A DNA stretch of 9,797 bases from DUAL01 sp036012565. Lineage in GTDB: Bacteria; Bacteroidota; Bacteroidia; Flavobacteriales; BACL11. Location of the stretch: assembly GCA_036012565.1 (NCBI GenBank), contig DASCPP010000139.1, forward strand, positions 1 to 9,797, in the 5' to 3' direction. This document shows positions 1 to 6,325 of the stretch, piece after piece. The notes under the pieces were generated by a model. That model saw nothing but the letters and a program-made list of their open reading frames with translations. It was not told the DNA's origin and made no database searches. The position numbers and the translations under genes were made by a program. Numbering within the stretch: position 1 is the stretch's first letter; every line of letters starts with the position of its first letter.

Positions 1-35
1 TAATTGATAATAGAAAAGTGGTATTAGTAGAATAA
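1..35 (+). CDS. C-terminal end of an upstream gene (partial, unidentified)
   Basis: The frame that starts at base 3 is open from the window edge and reads IDNRKVVLVE followed by a TAA stop at 33-35. The other two forward frames hit stops at 1-3 and 5-7. The stop shares its last A with the panB ATG, giving a TAATG junction identical in form to two others in this window (851-855 and 9518-9522). This suggests a real upstream gene that is translationally coupled to panB. Ten residues are too few to name the product, and a chance open stretch of this length is not excluded. Confidence 0.45.
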   Translation, partial: IDNRKVVLVE

Positions 36-853
36 TGTCAGTAGCAAAAAAAGATTACAAAAAAGTAACCACCAAAACTTTAGCTGAAATGAAGCAAAAT
101 GGAGAAAAAATCTCCATGCTTACAGCTTACGATTATACCCTTGCCAAAATTATTGATGGTGCAGGAATTGATGTTATCTTGGTTGGCGATTCAGCATCCA
201 ATGTGATGGCAGGACACGAAACTACATTACCTATCACCCTTGATCAGATGATTTATCATGCATCCTCAGTTGTAAGAGGAATTGACAGAGCTTTGGTAGT
301 TGTTGATATGCCTTTTGGTTCTTACCAAGGTAATTCCTTAGAAGCCCTTTCATCAGCCATAAAAATAATGAAGGAAAGTGGCGGGCATTCTGTAAAACTA
401 GAAGGAGGAAGTGAGATAATTGGATCCATTGAAAGAATACTGACTGCCGGAATTCCTGTAATGGGACACTTAGGTCTAACCCCACAATCCATTTACAAAT
501 TTGGAACTTATACCGTAAGAGCAAAAGAAGAAATGGAAGCTGAGAAAGTTTTATCAGATGCTAAACTTTTAGAAGAAGCAGGATGTTTTGGAATAGTTCT
601 AGAGAAAGTTCCATCACAATTAGCTAAAAAGGTTGCAGAAAGCATCAGTATTCCTGTTATTGGAATTGGTGCTGGGAATAGGGTAGATGGCCAAGTGCTA
701 GTATTACACGATATGCTAGGTATGACACATGAGTTTAACCCAAGATTCTTAAGAAGATACTTAAACCTTTATGGTGATATAACTAAAGCGGTTCAATCTT
801 ATGTTACGGATGTTAAATCAAAAAACTTTCCTAACAAAAAAGAGCAATACTAA
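35..853 (+). CDS. panB: 3-methyl-2-oxobutanoate hydroxymethyltransferase (ketopantoate hydroxymethyltransferase)
   Basis: Cytoplasmic enzyme that transfers a hydroxymethyl group from 5,10-methylenetetrahydrofolate to 2-oxoisovalerate to make ketopantoate, the first committed step of pantothenate and CoA synthesis. At 272 residues it has the usual family length and is a single (beta/alpha)8 barrel. Visible motifs are TAYD at 30-33, VGDS with metal-ligand D52, VVVDMPFGSY with the second metal ligand D91, KLEGG at 121-125 (substrate-binding K121 and E123), MGHLGLTPQ at 143-151, LEKVP with catalytic-type E190, and IGIGAG at 209-214. These correspond to D45, D84, K112, E114 and E181 of the E. coli enzyme. 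The ATG overlaps the TAA of the preceding reading frame, and the gene's own TAA overlaps the ATG of the next gene, so it sits inside an operon. No promoter is visible in the few bases upstream. No other pan gene is present in the window. Confidence 0.97.
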   Translation: MSVAKKDYKKVTTKTLAEMKQNGEKISMLTAYDYTLAKIIDGAGIDVILVGDSASNVMAGHETTLPITLDQMIYHASSVVRGIDRALVVVDMPFGSYQGNSLEALSSAIKIMKESGGHSVKLEGGSEIIGSIERILTAGIPVMGHLGLTPQSIYKFGTYTVRAKEEMEAEKVLSDAKLLEEAGCFGIVLEKVPSQLAKKVAESISIPVIGIGAGNRVDGQVLVLHDMLGMTHEFNPRFLRRYLNLYGDITKAVQSYVTDVKSKNFPNKKEQY

Positions 854-1515
854 TGCTTGAAGTATTGTATGAAGACAACCACCTCATAGCTATAAACAAA
901 AAAGCAGGAGATATAGTACAAGGAGATAAAACAGGAGATACTCCCCTATCTGATTTTGTAAAAGCTTACATTAAAAAAAAATACAAAAAGCCAGGAGAAG
1001 TATTTTTAGGAACGATACATAGATTAGATCGTCCTACTTCAGGTATTGTATTATATGCTCGTACATCAAAAGCACTTAGTCGTATGAACGAACAATTCAG
1101 AAATAAGGAAATACAAAAAGCCTATTGGGCTGTGGTGGAGAATGCTCCACCTAATACTTCAGGAACACTTGAGAGTTATCTGCAGAAAAATCAAAAGCAA
1201 AACAAATCCTATGTTACCAAAAATGATGGTGCTAAACATTCGGTTTTGAAATACAAACTACTTAAAAAGTTAGACAACTTTTACCATTTAGAGATAAAAC
1301 CAAAAACTGGAAGGCACCACCAAATAAGAGTGCAATTGGCCCATATTGGTTGCATAATAAAAGGCGATTTAAAGTATGGCGCCAAAAGAAGCAATAAGGA
1401 TGCTAGTATTCATTTACTCGCTCAAAAATTAACATTTACACACCCAGTAAAAAAAGAAGAAATTACTATTGTAGCTATCCCGCCAAAAGATAGTATATGG
1501 GATGTTTGTGTCTAA
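853..1515 (+). CDS. RluA-family RNA pseudouridine synthase
   Basis: Predicted to convert uridine to pseudouridine in rRNA or tRNA; the target site cannot be told from sequence. The protein has 220 residues and is essentially a catalytic domain without an N-terminal S4 domain, so it resembles the short RluA/TruC-like members rather than RluC or RluD. The diagnostic motif HRLDRPTSG lies at 56-64, with catalytic aspartate D59. Further family motifs are KTGRHHQIRVQL (151-162), GDLKYGA (171-177) and IHLLAQKLTFTHP near the C-terminus. The N-terminal LYEDNHLIAINKKAG is the typical first-strand motif. The start ATG at 853-855 shares a base with the panB stop (TAATG), implying translational coupling. 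The 3' end overlaps the convergent priA gene by four bases. Confidence 0.93.
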   Translation: MLEVLYEDNHLIAINKKAGDIVQGDKTGDTPLSDFVKAYIKKKYKKPGEVFLGTIHRLDRPTSGIVLYARTSKALSRMNEQFRNKEIQKAYWAVVENAPPNTSGTLESYLQKNQKQNKSYVTKNDGAKHSVLKYKLLKKLDNFYHLEIKPKTGRHHQIRVQLAHIGCIIKGDLKYGAKRSNKDASIHLLAQKLTFTHPVKKEEITIVAIPPKDSIWDVCV

Positions 1516-3947
1516 AAAGGATCAACATCTATCATAAAACGAACCGATTTAAAATCAGAATGATTTTGCATGCTGTTAATAATAGTTTGAAGAATATTTT
1601 TTGCTTCAATAACAGAACCTTTTTGCTCAATTTTAAGCAGTACATTCTTATGGTAATAATTTCTAATCCTTGCTATTACAGGATATTCTGGCCCCAACAC
1701 CCTGTTTTCAAAACTCTTATGCATCTGTACCACTAACTGCAAAGCTGCATCATCCAATTTTCTTTGATCTTTATGTTTTAAAGTAATCCCAATTAAGCGG
1801 TTGTATGGTGGGTAATTAAATGTCTTACGTTCTTCAAGCTGCTTTTGGATAAAGGATAAATAATCATTGGCTTTTAATAAGGCAAACATCTCATTTTCCT
1901 CATTATAAGTTTGTATCATAACATTACCTTGTTCTCCTTTACGCCCTGCCCTACCTGCTACTTGCATCAATAACTGAAAAGCCCGTTCATAAGCTCTAAA
2001 ATCTGGAAAGTGCAACATATTATCTGCATTCAACACACCCACCAAAGCTACATTATCAAAATCAAGCCCTTTAGTAACCATTTGTGTTCCTACCAAAATA
2101 TCAATTCTTCCCTGTTCAAAATCTGTGATTATCTGCTGATGTGCATATTTTCTTCTAGTAGTATCATAATCCATTCGCTTACTTATAAATTCAGGAAAAA
2201 GTTCTTTTAAACTCTCCTCTATTTGCTCAGTTCCAAATCCTTTATCTTCAAAATCTTCAGATAAACAAGAAGGGCAAACCTCAGGCACTTGCTCAATATA
2301 TCCACAATAGTGGCATTTTAAATGATTGTTCCATTTATGATAAGTAAGACTTACATCACAATGCTTACAATTTGGTGTGTAAGCACAAGAGTTACAATTC
2401 AATATTGGGGAATACCCTCTCCTATTCTGAAACAGAATTACTTGCTTTCCTAACTCCATATTTTCTCTAATTGCTGATAACAAATCAGGAGCGAATTGAT
2501 GTGTCATCTGTTTCTTAAGATGTGCTTTCCGTATATCAATCGTTTTGATTCTTGGGAGCGCAATATCTTCAAATCGTGTATGCATCTTAACTAATGCATA
2601 TTTATCTTTTTTAGCATTAAAATAGCTCTCCACACTAGGAGTTGCAGAACCTAAAAGAACTTTTGCTCTATGCTGTTTTGCTAAATAAATTGCAGTATCA
2701 CGCGCATGATATCTTGGGGCTGGTTGATGTTGCTTAAATGATGGATCGTGCTCCTCATCTACAATAATTAATCCTAAATTATCAAAAGGAAGGAAAAGTG
2801 ACGACCTTGCCCCCAACATAATAGGATATTGCACATTATTACTATCTTTTTCTTGTACTGCTTTCCATACTTCTAGTCTTTCAGCATTATTCAAATGTGA
2901 ATGCGTAATCCCAACTTTATTGCCAAAATGCTTTCTAAGTCTGTTAATAATTTGAGTTGTAAGCGCAATTTCAGGTAACAAATACAGCACTTGTTTACCT
3001 TTTTCTAATTGTTCTTCAATTAACTTTATATAGAGTTCTGTTTTTCCTGATGAGGTAACACCATGCAAAAGGCACACATCTTTCTTCTTAAAAGAACCTT
3101 TAATCTCCAAAAGTGCTTTTTGCTGAAAGTCTGCTAGTCTTTTATCTTCAATTCGTTTTGTAGAGACATTCAACAATCTACTAATACTCTGTTCTTCTAT
3201 TGTAAAAATTTGCTTTTTTACTAAAGTATTTAGTATCCCTCTGCTAAAACCAGTTTTTTTCAGAAGTTCAACTATATTGTATTGCTTTTTAGGATACAGT
3301 TCTTTTAGTCGTAAATAAGAATCAATAAAAGCGTTCTGTTTTATAGTTAATTTGATATCTTTCAGTAGTTCATTTGTTGCAATAAATTTTACAATCCTAA
3401 TTTTCTTCTCTTGATATTTATCATGCAAATCCTCTTTTATTATTACAACTTCTTTGCGTATCAGTTCATTTATAAATGAAAAAACATACTTAATATTTAT
3501 GAGTTTAGCAACTTCATCAATTTTTAATTCTTCTTGGTGCGACAAAGCATTTATCAACTTTATTTCATCCTTTTTTAAATAATCTAAATCACCATCAAAA
3601 TCTGGGTGAATAATCACCTTGGATTCACTTGCTAATTTGAAAGAAGAAGGCAAAGCGGCATTCATCACTTCACCAATATTACACATATAATAATCAGCAA
3701 GCCATTGCCAGAATTTTAACTGATTACTATTTACAATCGGATTTTCATCCATCACAGCAAGTATTTCCTTAGCCTTATATTCACTTGGACAAGTATTATG
3801 AATATCGCAAATAATTGCTGAATATAACTTCTTAGTCCCAAACTGCACAATAACTCTTTGACCTATTACAAGTGTAGATCTGCTGGAATAAGTAAATTTA
3901 CCTTTGACTGGTAAAGGTAAGATGACATCTACAAAAATTTGATTCAT
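1512..3947 (-). CDS. priA: Primosomal protein N', replication restart helicase PriA
   Basis: Superfamily 2 DNA helicase that recognises stalled or collapsed forks and reloads the replisome away from oriC. Domains in order over 811 residues are: an N-terminal 3'-DNA-end-binding domain (about 1-110), a poorly conserved winged-helix region (about 120-260), helicase lobe 1 with Walker A GVTSSGKT (296-303, K302) and Walker B DEEH (397-400), and a zinc-binding module. Helicase lobe 2 follows, with VGTQMVTKGLDF (619-630) and QVAGRAGR (662-669), then a C-terminal domain. All eight zinc ligands are present as four CxxC pairs: C518/C521, C527/C530, C545/C548 and C558/C561. FQNRRGYSP (506-514) precedes the zinc module. 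Length is slightly above the E. coli protein (732 residues), as is usual in Bacteroidota. The stop (TAG, reverse strand) overlaps the TAA of the pseudouridine synthase gene. A candidate promoter lies in the gap to rlmH. Confidence 0.97.
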   Translation of the reverse strand: MNQIFVDVILPLPVKGKFTYSSRSTLVIGQRVIVQFGTKKLYSAIICDIHNTCPSEYKAKEILAVMDENPIVNSNQLKFWQWLADYYMCNIGEVMNAALPSSFKLASESKVIIHPDFDGDLDYLKKDEIKLINALSHQEELKIDEVAKLINIKYVFSFINELIRKEVVIIKEDLHDKYQEKKIRIVKFIATNELLKDIKLTIKQNAFIDSYLRLKELYPKKQYNIVELLKKTGFSRGILNTLVKKQIFTIEEQSISRLLNVSTKRIEDKRLADFQQKALLEIKGSFKKKDVCLLHGVTSSGKTELYIKLIEEQLEKGKQVLYLLPEIALTTQIINRLRKHFGNKVGITHSHLNNAERLEVWKAVQEKDSNNVQYPIMLGARSSLFLPFDNLGLIIVDEEHDPSFKQHQPAPRYHARDTAIYLAKQHRAKVLLGSATPSVESYFNAKKDKYALVKMHTRFEDIALPRIKTIDIRKAHLKKQMTHQFAPDLLSAIRENMELGKQVILFQNRRGYSPILNCNSCAYTPNCKHCDVSLTYHKWNNHLKCHYCGYIEQVPEVCPSCLSEDFEDKGFGTEQIEESLKELFPEFISKRMDYDTTRRKYAHQQIITDFEQGRIDILVGTQMVTKGLDFDNVALVGVLNADNMLHFPDFRAYERAFQLLMQVAGRAGRKGEQGNVMIQTYNEENEMFALLKANDYLSFIQKQLEERKTFNYPPYNRLIGITLKHKDQRKLDDAALQLVVQMHKSFENRVLGPEYPVIARIRNYYHKNVLLKIEQKGSVIEAKNILQTIINSMQNHSDFKSVRFMIDVDPF

Positions 3948-3955
3948 TCTTACGA

Positions 3956-4021
3956 TTAGATTTTAGTAATTATTATTGAGGCATTAGATAAATAAATTTC
4001 AAAAGTAAGTCTAAAATCTAA
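3956..4021. repeat. 11-bp perfect inverted repeat in the priA upstream gap
   Basis: The arm TTAGATTTTAG at 3956-3966 is exactly complementary to CTAAAATCTAA at 4011-4021, with a 44-base loop. The arms are A+T-rich and the loop is long, so this is not a classical intrinsic terminator. The candidate priA -7 element (4000-4007) lies inside the loop. The right arm is part of the heptameric repeat at 4010-4044, and the left arm carries the same TCTAA-type motif in reverse. It could be an operator-like site or simply a product of repeat copying; the sequence does not decide. Confidence 0.6.
4000..4007 (-). promoter_or_regulatory. Candidate -7 promoter element for priA
   Basis: Read on the minus strand this is TACTTTTG, a full match to the Bacteroidota housekeeping -7 consensus TAnnTTTG. 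It would start transcription roughly 45-50 bases before the priA ATG at 3947. No exact TTG/TTTG -33 element is seen at the expected distance upstream, so support rests on the -7 match and its position in the only gap before priA. priA may also be read through from rlmH. Confidence 0.4.
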
Positions 4022-4044
4022 CATCTATTATCTCATTTCTATAT
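4010..4044. repeat. Degenerate heptameric tandem repeat (TCTANNA-type, five units)
   Basis: Five consecutive 7-base units, starting at 4010, 4017, 4024, 4031 and 4038, all begin with TCT. The first three fit TCTANNA exactly (TCTAAAA, TCTAACA, TCTATTA), the fourth is TCTCATT and the fifth TCTATAT. The tract begins in the priA-rlmH gap and ends on the first base of the rlmH stop codon as numbered on the plus strand. The first units also form the right arm of the 3956-4021 inverted repeat. The period is clear, but the low-complexity A+T context weakens the case for a function. Confidence 0.55.
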
Positions 4045-4517
4045 TATTCATGATGATAAGATTCATTTCTTAAAATGGCATAAGCTCGGTAGAGTTGCTC
4101 CGCAAAAAACAAGCGAACCATTTGGTGTGAGAAAGTCATTCTGGAAAGAGAAAGTTGTTCATTAGCTCTTTTATAAATTTCAGCAGAAACACCATAAGCC
4201 CCTCCCACCATAAAAACCAATCTTTTTTTGCCACTTAGCATCCAGTTTTGCAGTTTTTTAGCGAAACCTACGGAAGTGAAACTTTTTCCTTTATCGTCCA
4301 AAAGAAGCAAATAATCAGTATTTTGCAATTGCTTTAAAATAAGTTCTCCTTCTTTTTTTAGCAATTCTGACTTTGAGAAATTCTTGGCATTTTTTATGTT
4401 TGGAATTTCCACTATTTCAAATGGAGTATAGTGTTTCAATCTCTTTTGAAACTGAAGGATCCCCTCCACCAAATACTTTTCGCTTGTCTTTCCAATAGTA
4501 AGTAATACAATCTTCAT
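4044..4517 (-). CDS. rlmH: 23S rRNA (pseudouridine(1915)-N(3))-methyltransferase RlmH
   Basis: Small SPOUT-class methyltransferase that uses S-adenosylmethionine to methylate pseudouridine 1915 in helix 69 of 23S rRNA, acting as a homodimer on 70S ribosomes. The trefoil-knot SAM-site elements are visible: LLLLDDKGKSF (70-80), VFMVGGAYG (101-109) and LSLSRMTFSHQMVRLFFAEQLYRAYAI (122-148), shown here only to mark the segment. The C-terminal tail NESYHHE is typical of the family. An upstream in-frame ATG at 4533-4535 would add six residues (MPKIQK), but the ATG at 4515-4517 begins the canonical MKIVLLTIGKT strand and gives 157 residues, the usual family length. The upstream ATG also falls within the proposed -7 element, so the shorter start is chosen. 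The gene is divergent from nadC and lies upstream of priA on the same strand. Confidence 0.96.
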   Translation of the reverse strand: MKIVLLTIGKTSEKYLVEGILQFQKRLKHYTPFEIVEIPNIKNAKNFSKSELLKKEGELILKQLQNTDYLLLLDDKGKSFTSVGFAKKLQNWMLSGKKRLVFMVGGAYGVSAEIYKRANEQLSLSRMTFSHQMVRLFFAEQLYRAYAILRNESYHHE

Positions 4518-4523
4518 TTTTTG

Positions 4524-4531
4524 TATTTTTG
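4524..4531 (+). promoter_or_regulatory. Candidate -7 promoter element for nadC
   Basis: TATTTTTG matches the Bacteroidota -7 consensus TAnnTTTG in full. Transcription would begin around 4536-4539, just before the preferred nadC start at 4553. This placement argues against translation from the more upstream TTG at 4529. No clear -33 TTG is seen at 17-23 bases upstream; the nearest, at 4494-4496, is too far. The element also lies just upstream of the rlmH start on the opposite strand. Confidence 0.5.
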
Positions 4532-4532
4532 G

Positions 4533-4540
4533 CAAAATTA
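4533..4540 (-). promoter_or_regulatory. Candidate -7 promoter element for rlmH
   Basis: On the minus strand this reads TAATTTTG, a full match to TAnnTTTG, ending 15 bases before the rlmH ATG at 4517. The implied leader of about 10 bases is short, but short leaders following this motif are common in flavobacteria. The -33 region (around 4557-4566) reads TGTTTAG, only a partial match. It abuts the plus-strand element with a single base (4532) between them. Confidence 0.5.
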
Positions 4541-4552
4541 ACGATTTGTATT

Positions 4553-5398
4553 TTGACTAAACAGGAGGATTTGAGAAAGTTCATAACTAATGCCTTAAAA
4601 GAGGATGTGGAAGATGGTGATCATACTTCTTTAGCAAGCATACCATCAAATGTAAAAAGTAAAGCTCATTTATTAATAAAGAATGATGGTATTATTGCAG
4701 GTATTGATCTAGCAAAAATGATATTTGAACATGTCGATAGTTCCTTAAATATCTTTGAGAATTTAAATGATGGTGATAAAGTAAAGTCTGGGGATATTGC
4801 TTTTGTTGTTGATGGTAACTCTATATCCATTCTTACTGCTGAAAGATTAGTACTTAATTGTATGCAGCATATGAGTGCAATTGCTACAAAAACTGCATAT
4901 CTTAATTCCTTAATTACAGAAACTAATTGCAAATTATTAGATACTCGAAAAACTACACCTCTTAACCGAACAATTGAAAAGTGGGCTGTAAAAATTGGCG
5001 GTGGTGTAAATCATAGATTTGGGCTTTATGATATGATTATGATAAAAGATAATCATATTGATTTTGCTGGGGGAATTCCTCAGGCAATAAGTAAAACAAA
5101 AAAATACTTAAAAGATAAAAATAAGAATCTTGAAATTATTGTAGAGGCAAGAGGCCTTGATGAAGTAAGTCAGATACTAAATGAAGGTGGAGTAAAACGA
5201 ATTCTGCTTGATAATTTTGATTATGAAACCACTAAAAAAGCCGTTGCAATTATAGGTGATAAATGCCAAAGCGAATCTAGTGGAGGAATAACTGAAGATA
5301 CAATTGTTGAATATGCAAAATGTGGAGTTGATTTCATTTCTGTTGGTGCTTTAACGCATTCAATTGAGAACTTTGATTTAAGTTTGAATGCGATATGA
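4553..5398 (+). CDS. nadC: Nicotinate-nucleotide pyrophosphorylase (carboxylating), quinolinate phosphoribosyltransferase
   Basis: Converts quinolinate and phosphoribosyl pyrophosphate to nicotinate mononucleotide, CO2 and pyrophosphate in de novo NAD synthesis. From the TTG at 4553 it has 281 residues, normal for the family. Motifs are EDVEDGDHTS (17-26), GIIAG (46-50), TAERLVLN (95-102), LDTRKTTPLNR (129-139), KIGGGVNHRFGL (147-158), IKDNH (164-168), EAR (198-200), LLDNF (218-222), SGGI (243-246) and SVGALTHS (263-270). Together these carry the basic and acidic residues that bind the two phosphates and quinolinate. No ATG lies near the N-terminus. TTG codons at 4529, 4553 and 4571 are possible starts; 4553 is preferred because it follows the candidate promoter and gives an N-terminus of family-like length (MTKQEDLRKF if initiated there). 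The stop overlaps the next gene's ATG (ATGA). No other nad gene is in the window. Confidence 0.95.
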   Translation: MTKQEDLRKFITNALKEDVEDGDHTSLASIPSNVKSKAHLLIKNDGIIAGIDLAKMIFEHVDSSLNIFENLNDGDKVKSGDIAFVVDGNSISILTAERLVLNCMQHMSAIATKTAYLNSLITETNCKLLDTRKTTPLNRTIEKWAVKIGGGVNHRFGLYDMIMIKDNHIDFAGGIPQAISKTKKYLKDKNKNLEIIVEARGLDEVSQILNEGGVKRILLDNFDYETTKKAVAIIGDKCQSESSGGITEDTIVEYAKCGVDFISVGALTHSIENFDLSLNAI

Positions 5399-6291
5399 AA
5401 GAAAATTTTATCATCCAATTAGCAAGACGAATAAAACCGATTGGTTTTATTGGATTGAGCTTATACGATGTAGCTATTTTCTTCTGGAGAGGACTGATGG
5501 AAGGGGCTATTACTACAAGAGCCTCCTCTTTGGCTTTTAATTTTTTCTTAGCATTTTTCCCTTCTATTATTGTGTTTTTTACCCTCATCCCTTACATTCC
5601 TATTGATAGTTTGCAAGAAACATTGATGGAATTATTGGCAGTTGTTTTACCTCCATCTACCAATGAAATTACTTTCCAAACCTTAGAAGACATTATTAGT
5701 AATCCAAGAGGAGGACTACTTTCTGTTGGTTTTATTTTAGCTCTCTATTTTTCTACAAATGGAATAAATTCCCTCATTGAAGCTTTTAATTCTTCTTATC
5801 ATATTAGAGAGATCCGCCCACTTATTCAGCAAAGAATCTTATCCTTAGGATTAACACTTCTTCTATCTATCATGCTGATAATTGCCATAGGACTAATTAT
5901 TTTTGGTACAGTTGTTGTAAATTATTTGGTTAGTTCTGAAATAATAACAACTGGTGCAGCTGATTTAATTATCTATGGTAAATGGTTTGTTATGCTTTCC
6001 ATGCTCTTTTTCGGAATATCCATTTTATTTCATTTGGGTCCAGCCCTGAAAAGCAAATGGAAACTCTTTACGCCTGGAAGTATTTTTGCAACTATTTTTA
6101 TCATTATTACTTCCATTGGGTTTAATTATTACATCAATCATTTCTCACAATACAACAAGATTTACGGCTCTATCGGTACCTTAATAATAATTCTACTTTG
6201 GATGTATTTCAATTCTATTATTCTACTTACTGGATTTGAGCTAAATGCCAGTATTTCAAATGCCAAGCAGAAAAGGGTAGATTCCGAATAA
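5395..6291 (+). CDS. YihY/virulence factor BrkB family inner-membrane protein
   Basis: A polytopic inner-membrane protein of 298 residues. Hydrophobic segments at about 43-67, 106-125, 145-176, 192-214, 227-249 and 255-279 suggest six transmembrane helices, as is usual for the family. Family features include the early conserved RASSLAFNFFLAFFPSII region (42-59), the Asn-containing FSTNGINSLIEAFN (119-132) and the C-terminal signature YNKIYGSIGTLIIILLWMY (253-271) followed by LTGFELNA. This family was once misnamed ribonuclease BN (rbn), but that activity belongs to another protein; its role is not settled, with suggestions of transport or envelope functions. The ATG at 5395 overlaps the nadC stop by four bases (ATGA), so translation is probably coupled to nadC, although no functional link to NAD synthesis is evident. 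Confidence 0.93.
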   Translation: MKENFIIQLARRIKPIGFIGLSLYDVAIFFWRGLMEGAITTRASSLAFNFFLAFFPSIIVFFTLIPYIPIDSLQETLMELLAVVLPPSTNEITFQTLEDIISNPRGGLLSVGFILALYFSTNGINSLIEAFNSSYHIREIRPLIQQRILSLGLTLLLSIMLIIAIGLIIFGTVVVNYLVSSEIITTGAADLIIYGKWFVMLSMLFFGISILFHLGPALKSKWKLFTPGSIFATIFIIITSIGFNYYINHFSQYNKIYGSIGTLIIILLWMYFNSIILLTGFELNASISNAKQKRVDSE

Positions 6292-6297
6292 GAATTG

Positions 6298-6305
6298 TAA
6301 ATTCG
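6298..6305 (+). promoter_or_regulatory. Weak candidate -7 element before the M1 peptidase gene
   Basis: TAAATTCG in the 34-base gap after the YihY gene differs from TAnnTTTG at one fixed base (C for T). It is followed by CACC and an A+T-rich leader, an arrangement typical of flavobacterial starts, and lies about 20 bases before the ATG at 6326. No -33 TTG is present at the expected spacing. Readthrough from nadC-yihY is an equal possibility. Confidence 0.3.
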
Positions 6306-6325
6306 CACCTCAAAATATTTTATTT

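Noticed and set aside
234..524. Minus-strand open frame of 96 codons inside panB
   Set aside because: It lies wholly within a clearly conserved gene on the other strand and encodes no recognisable protein; it is a shadow.
1497..1736. Plus-strand open frame overlapping the 3' end of priA
   Set aside because: It is antisense to conserved priA codons, with no family features and no start context. The same applies to 2010-2210.
3956..4021. Inverted repeat as an intrinsic terminator for rlmH
   Set aside because: The arms are A+T-rich, the loop is 44 bases and no T tract follows in the reading direction, so it does not fit a terminator.
4010..4044. CRISPR-like repeat
   Set aside because: Units are only 7 bases, directly abutting and without spacers.
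4518..4535. Six-residue N-terminal extension of RlmH from the ATG at 4533-4535
   Set aside because: Family members begin at the MKI strand, the shorter start gives the standard 157 residues, and the upstream ATG falls in the proposed -7 element.
4563..4568. AGGAGG as a Shine-Dalgarno site for the TTG at 4571
   Set aside because: Only two bases separate it from that TTG, too few for ribosome binding, and this lineage rarely relies on such sites. It codes for residues of the NadC N-terminus.
4666..4932. Minus-strand open frames inside nadC (also 5221-5418 and 5334-5588)
   Set aside because: They are antisense to strongly conserved NadC and YihY motifs and show no protein family signature.
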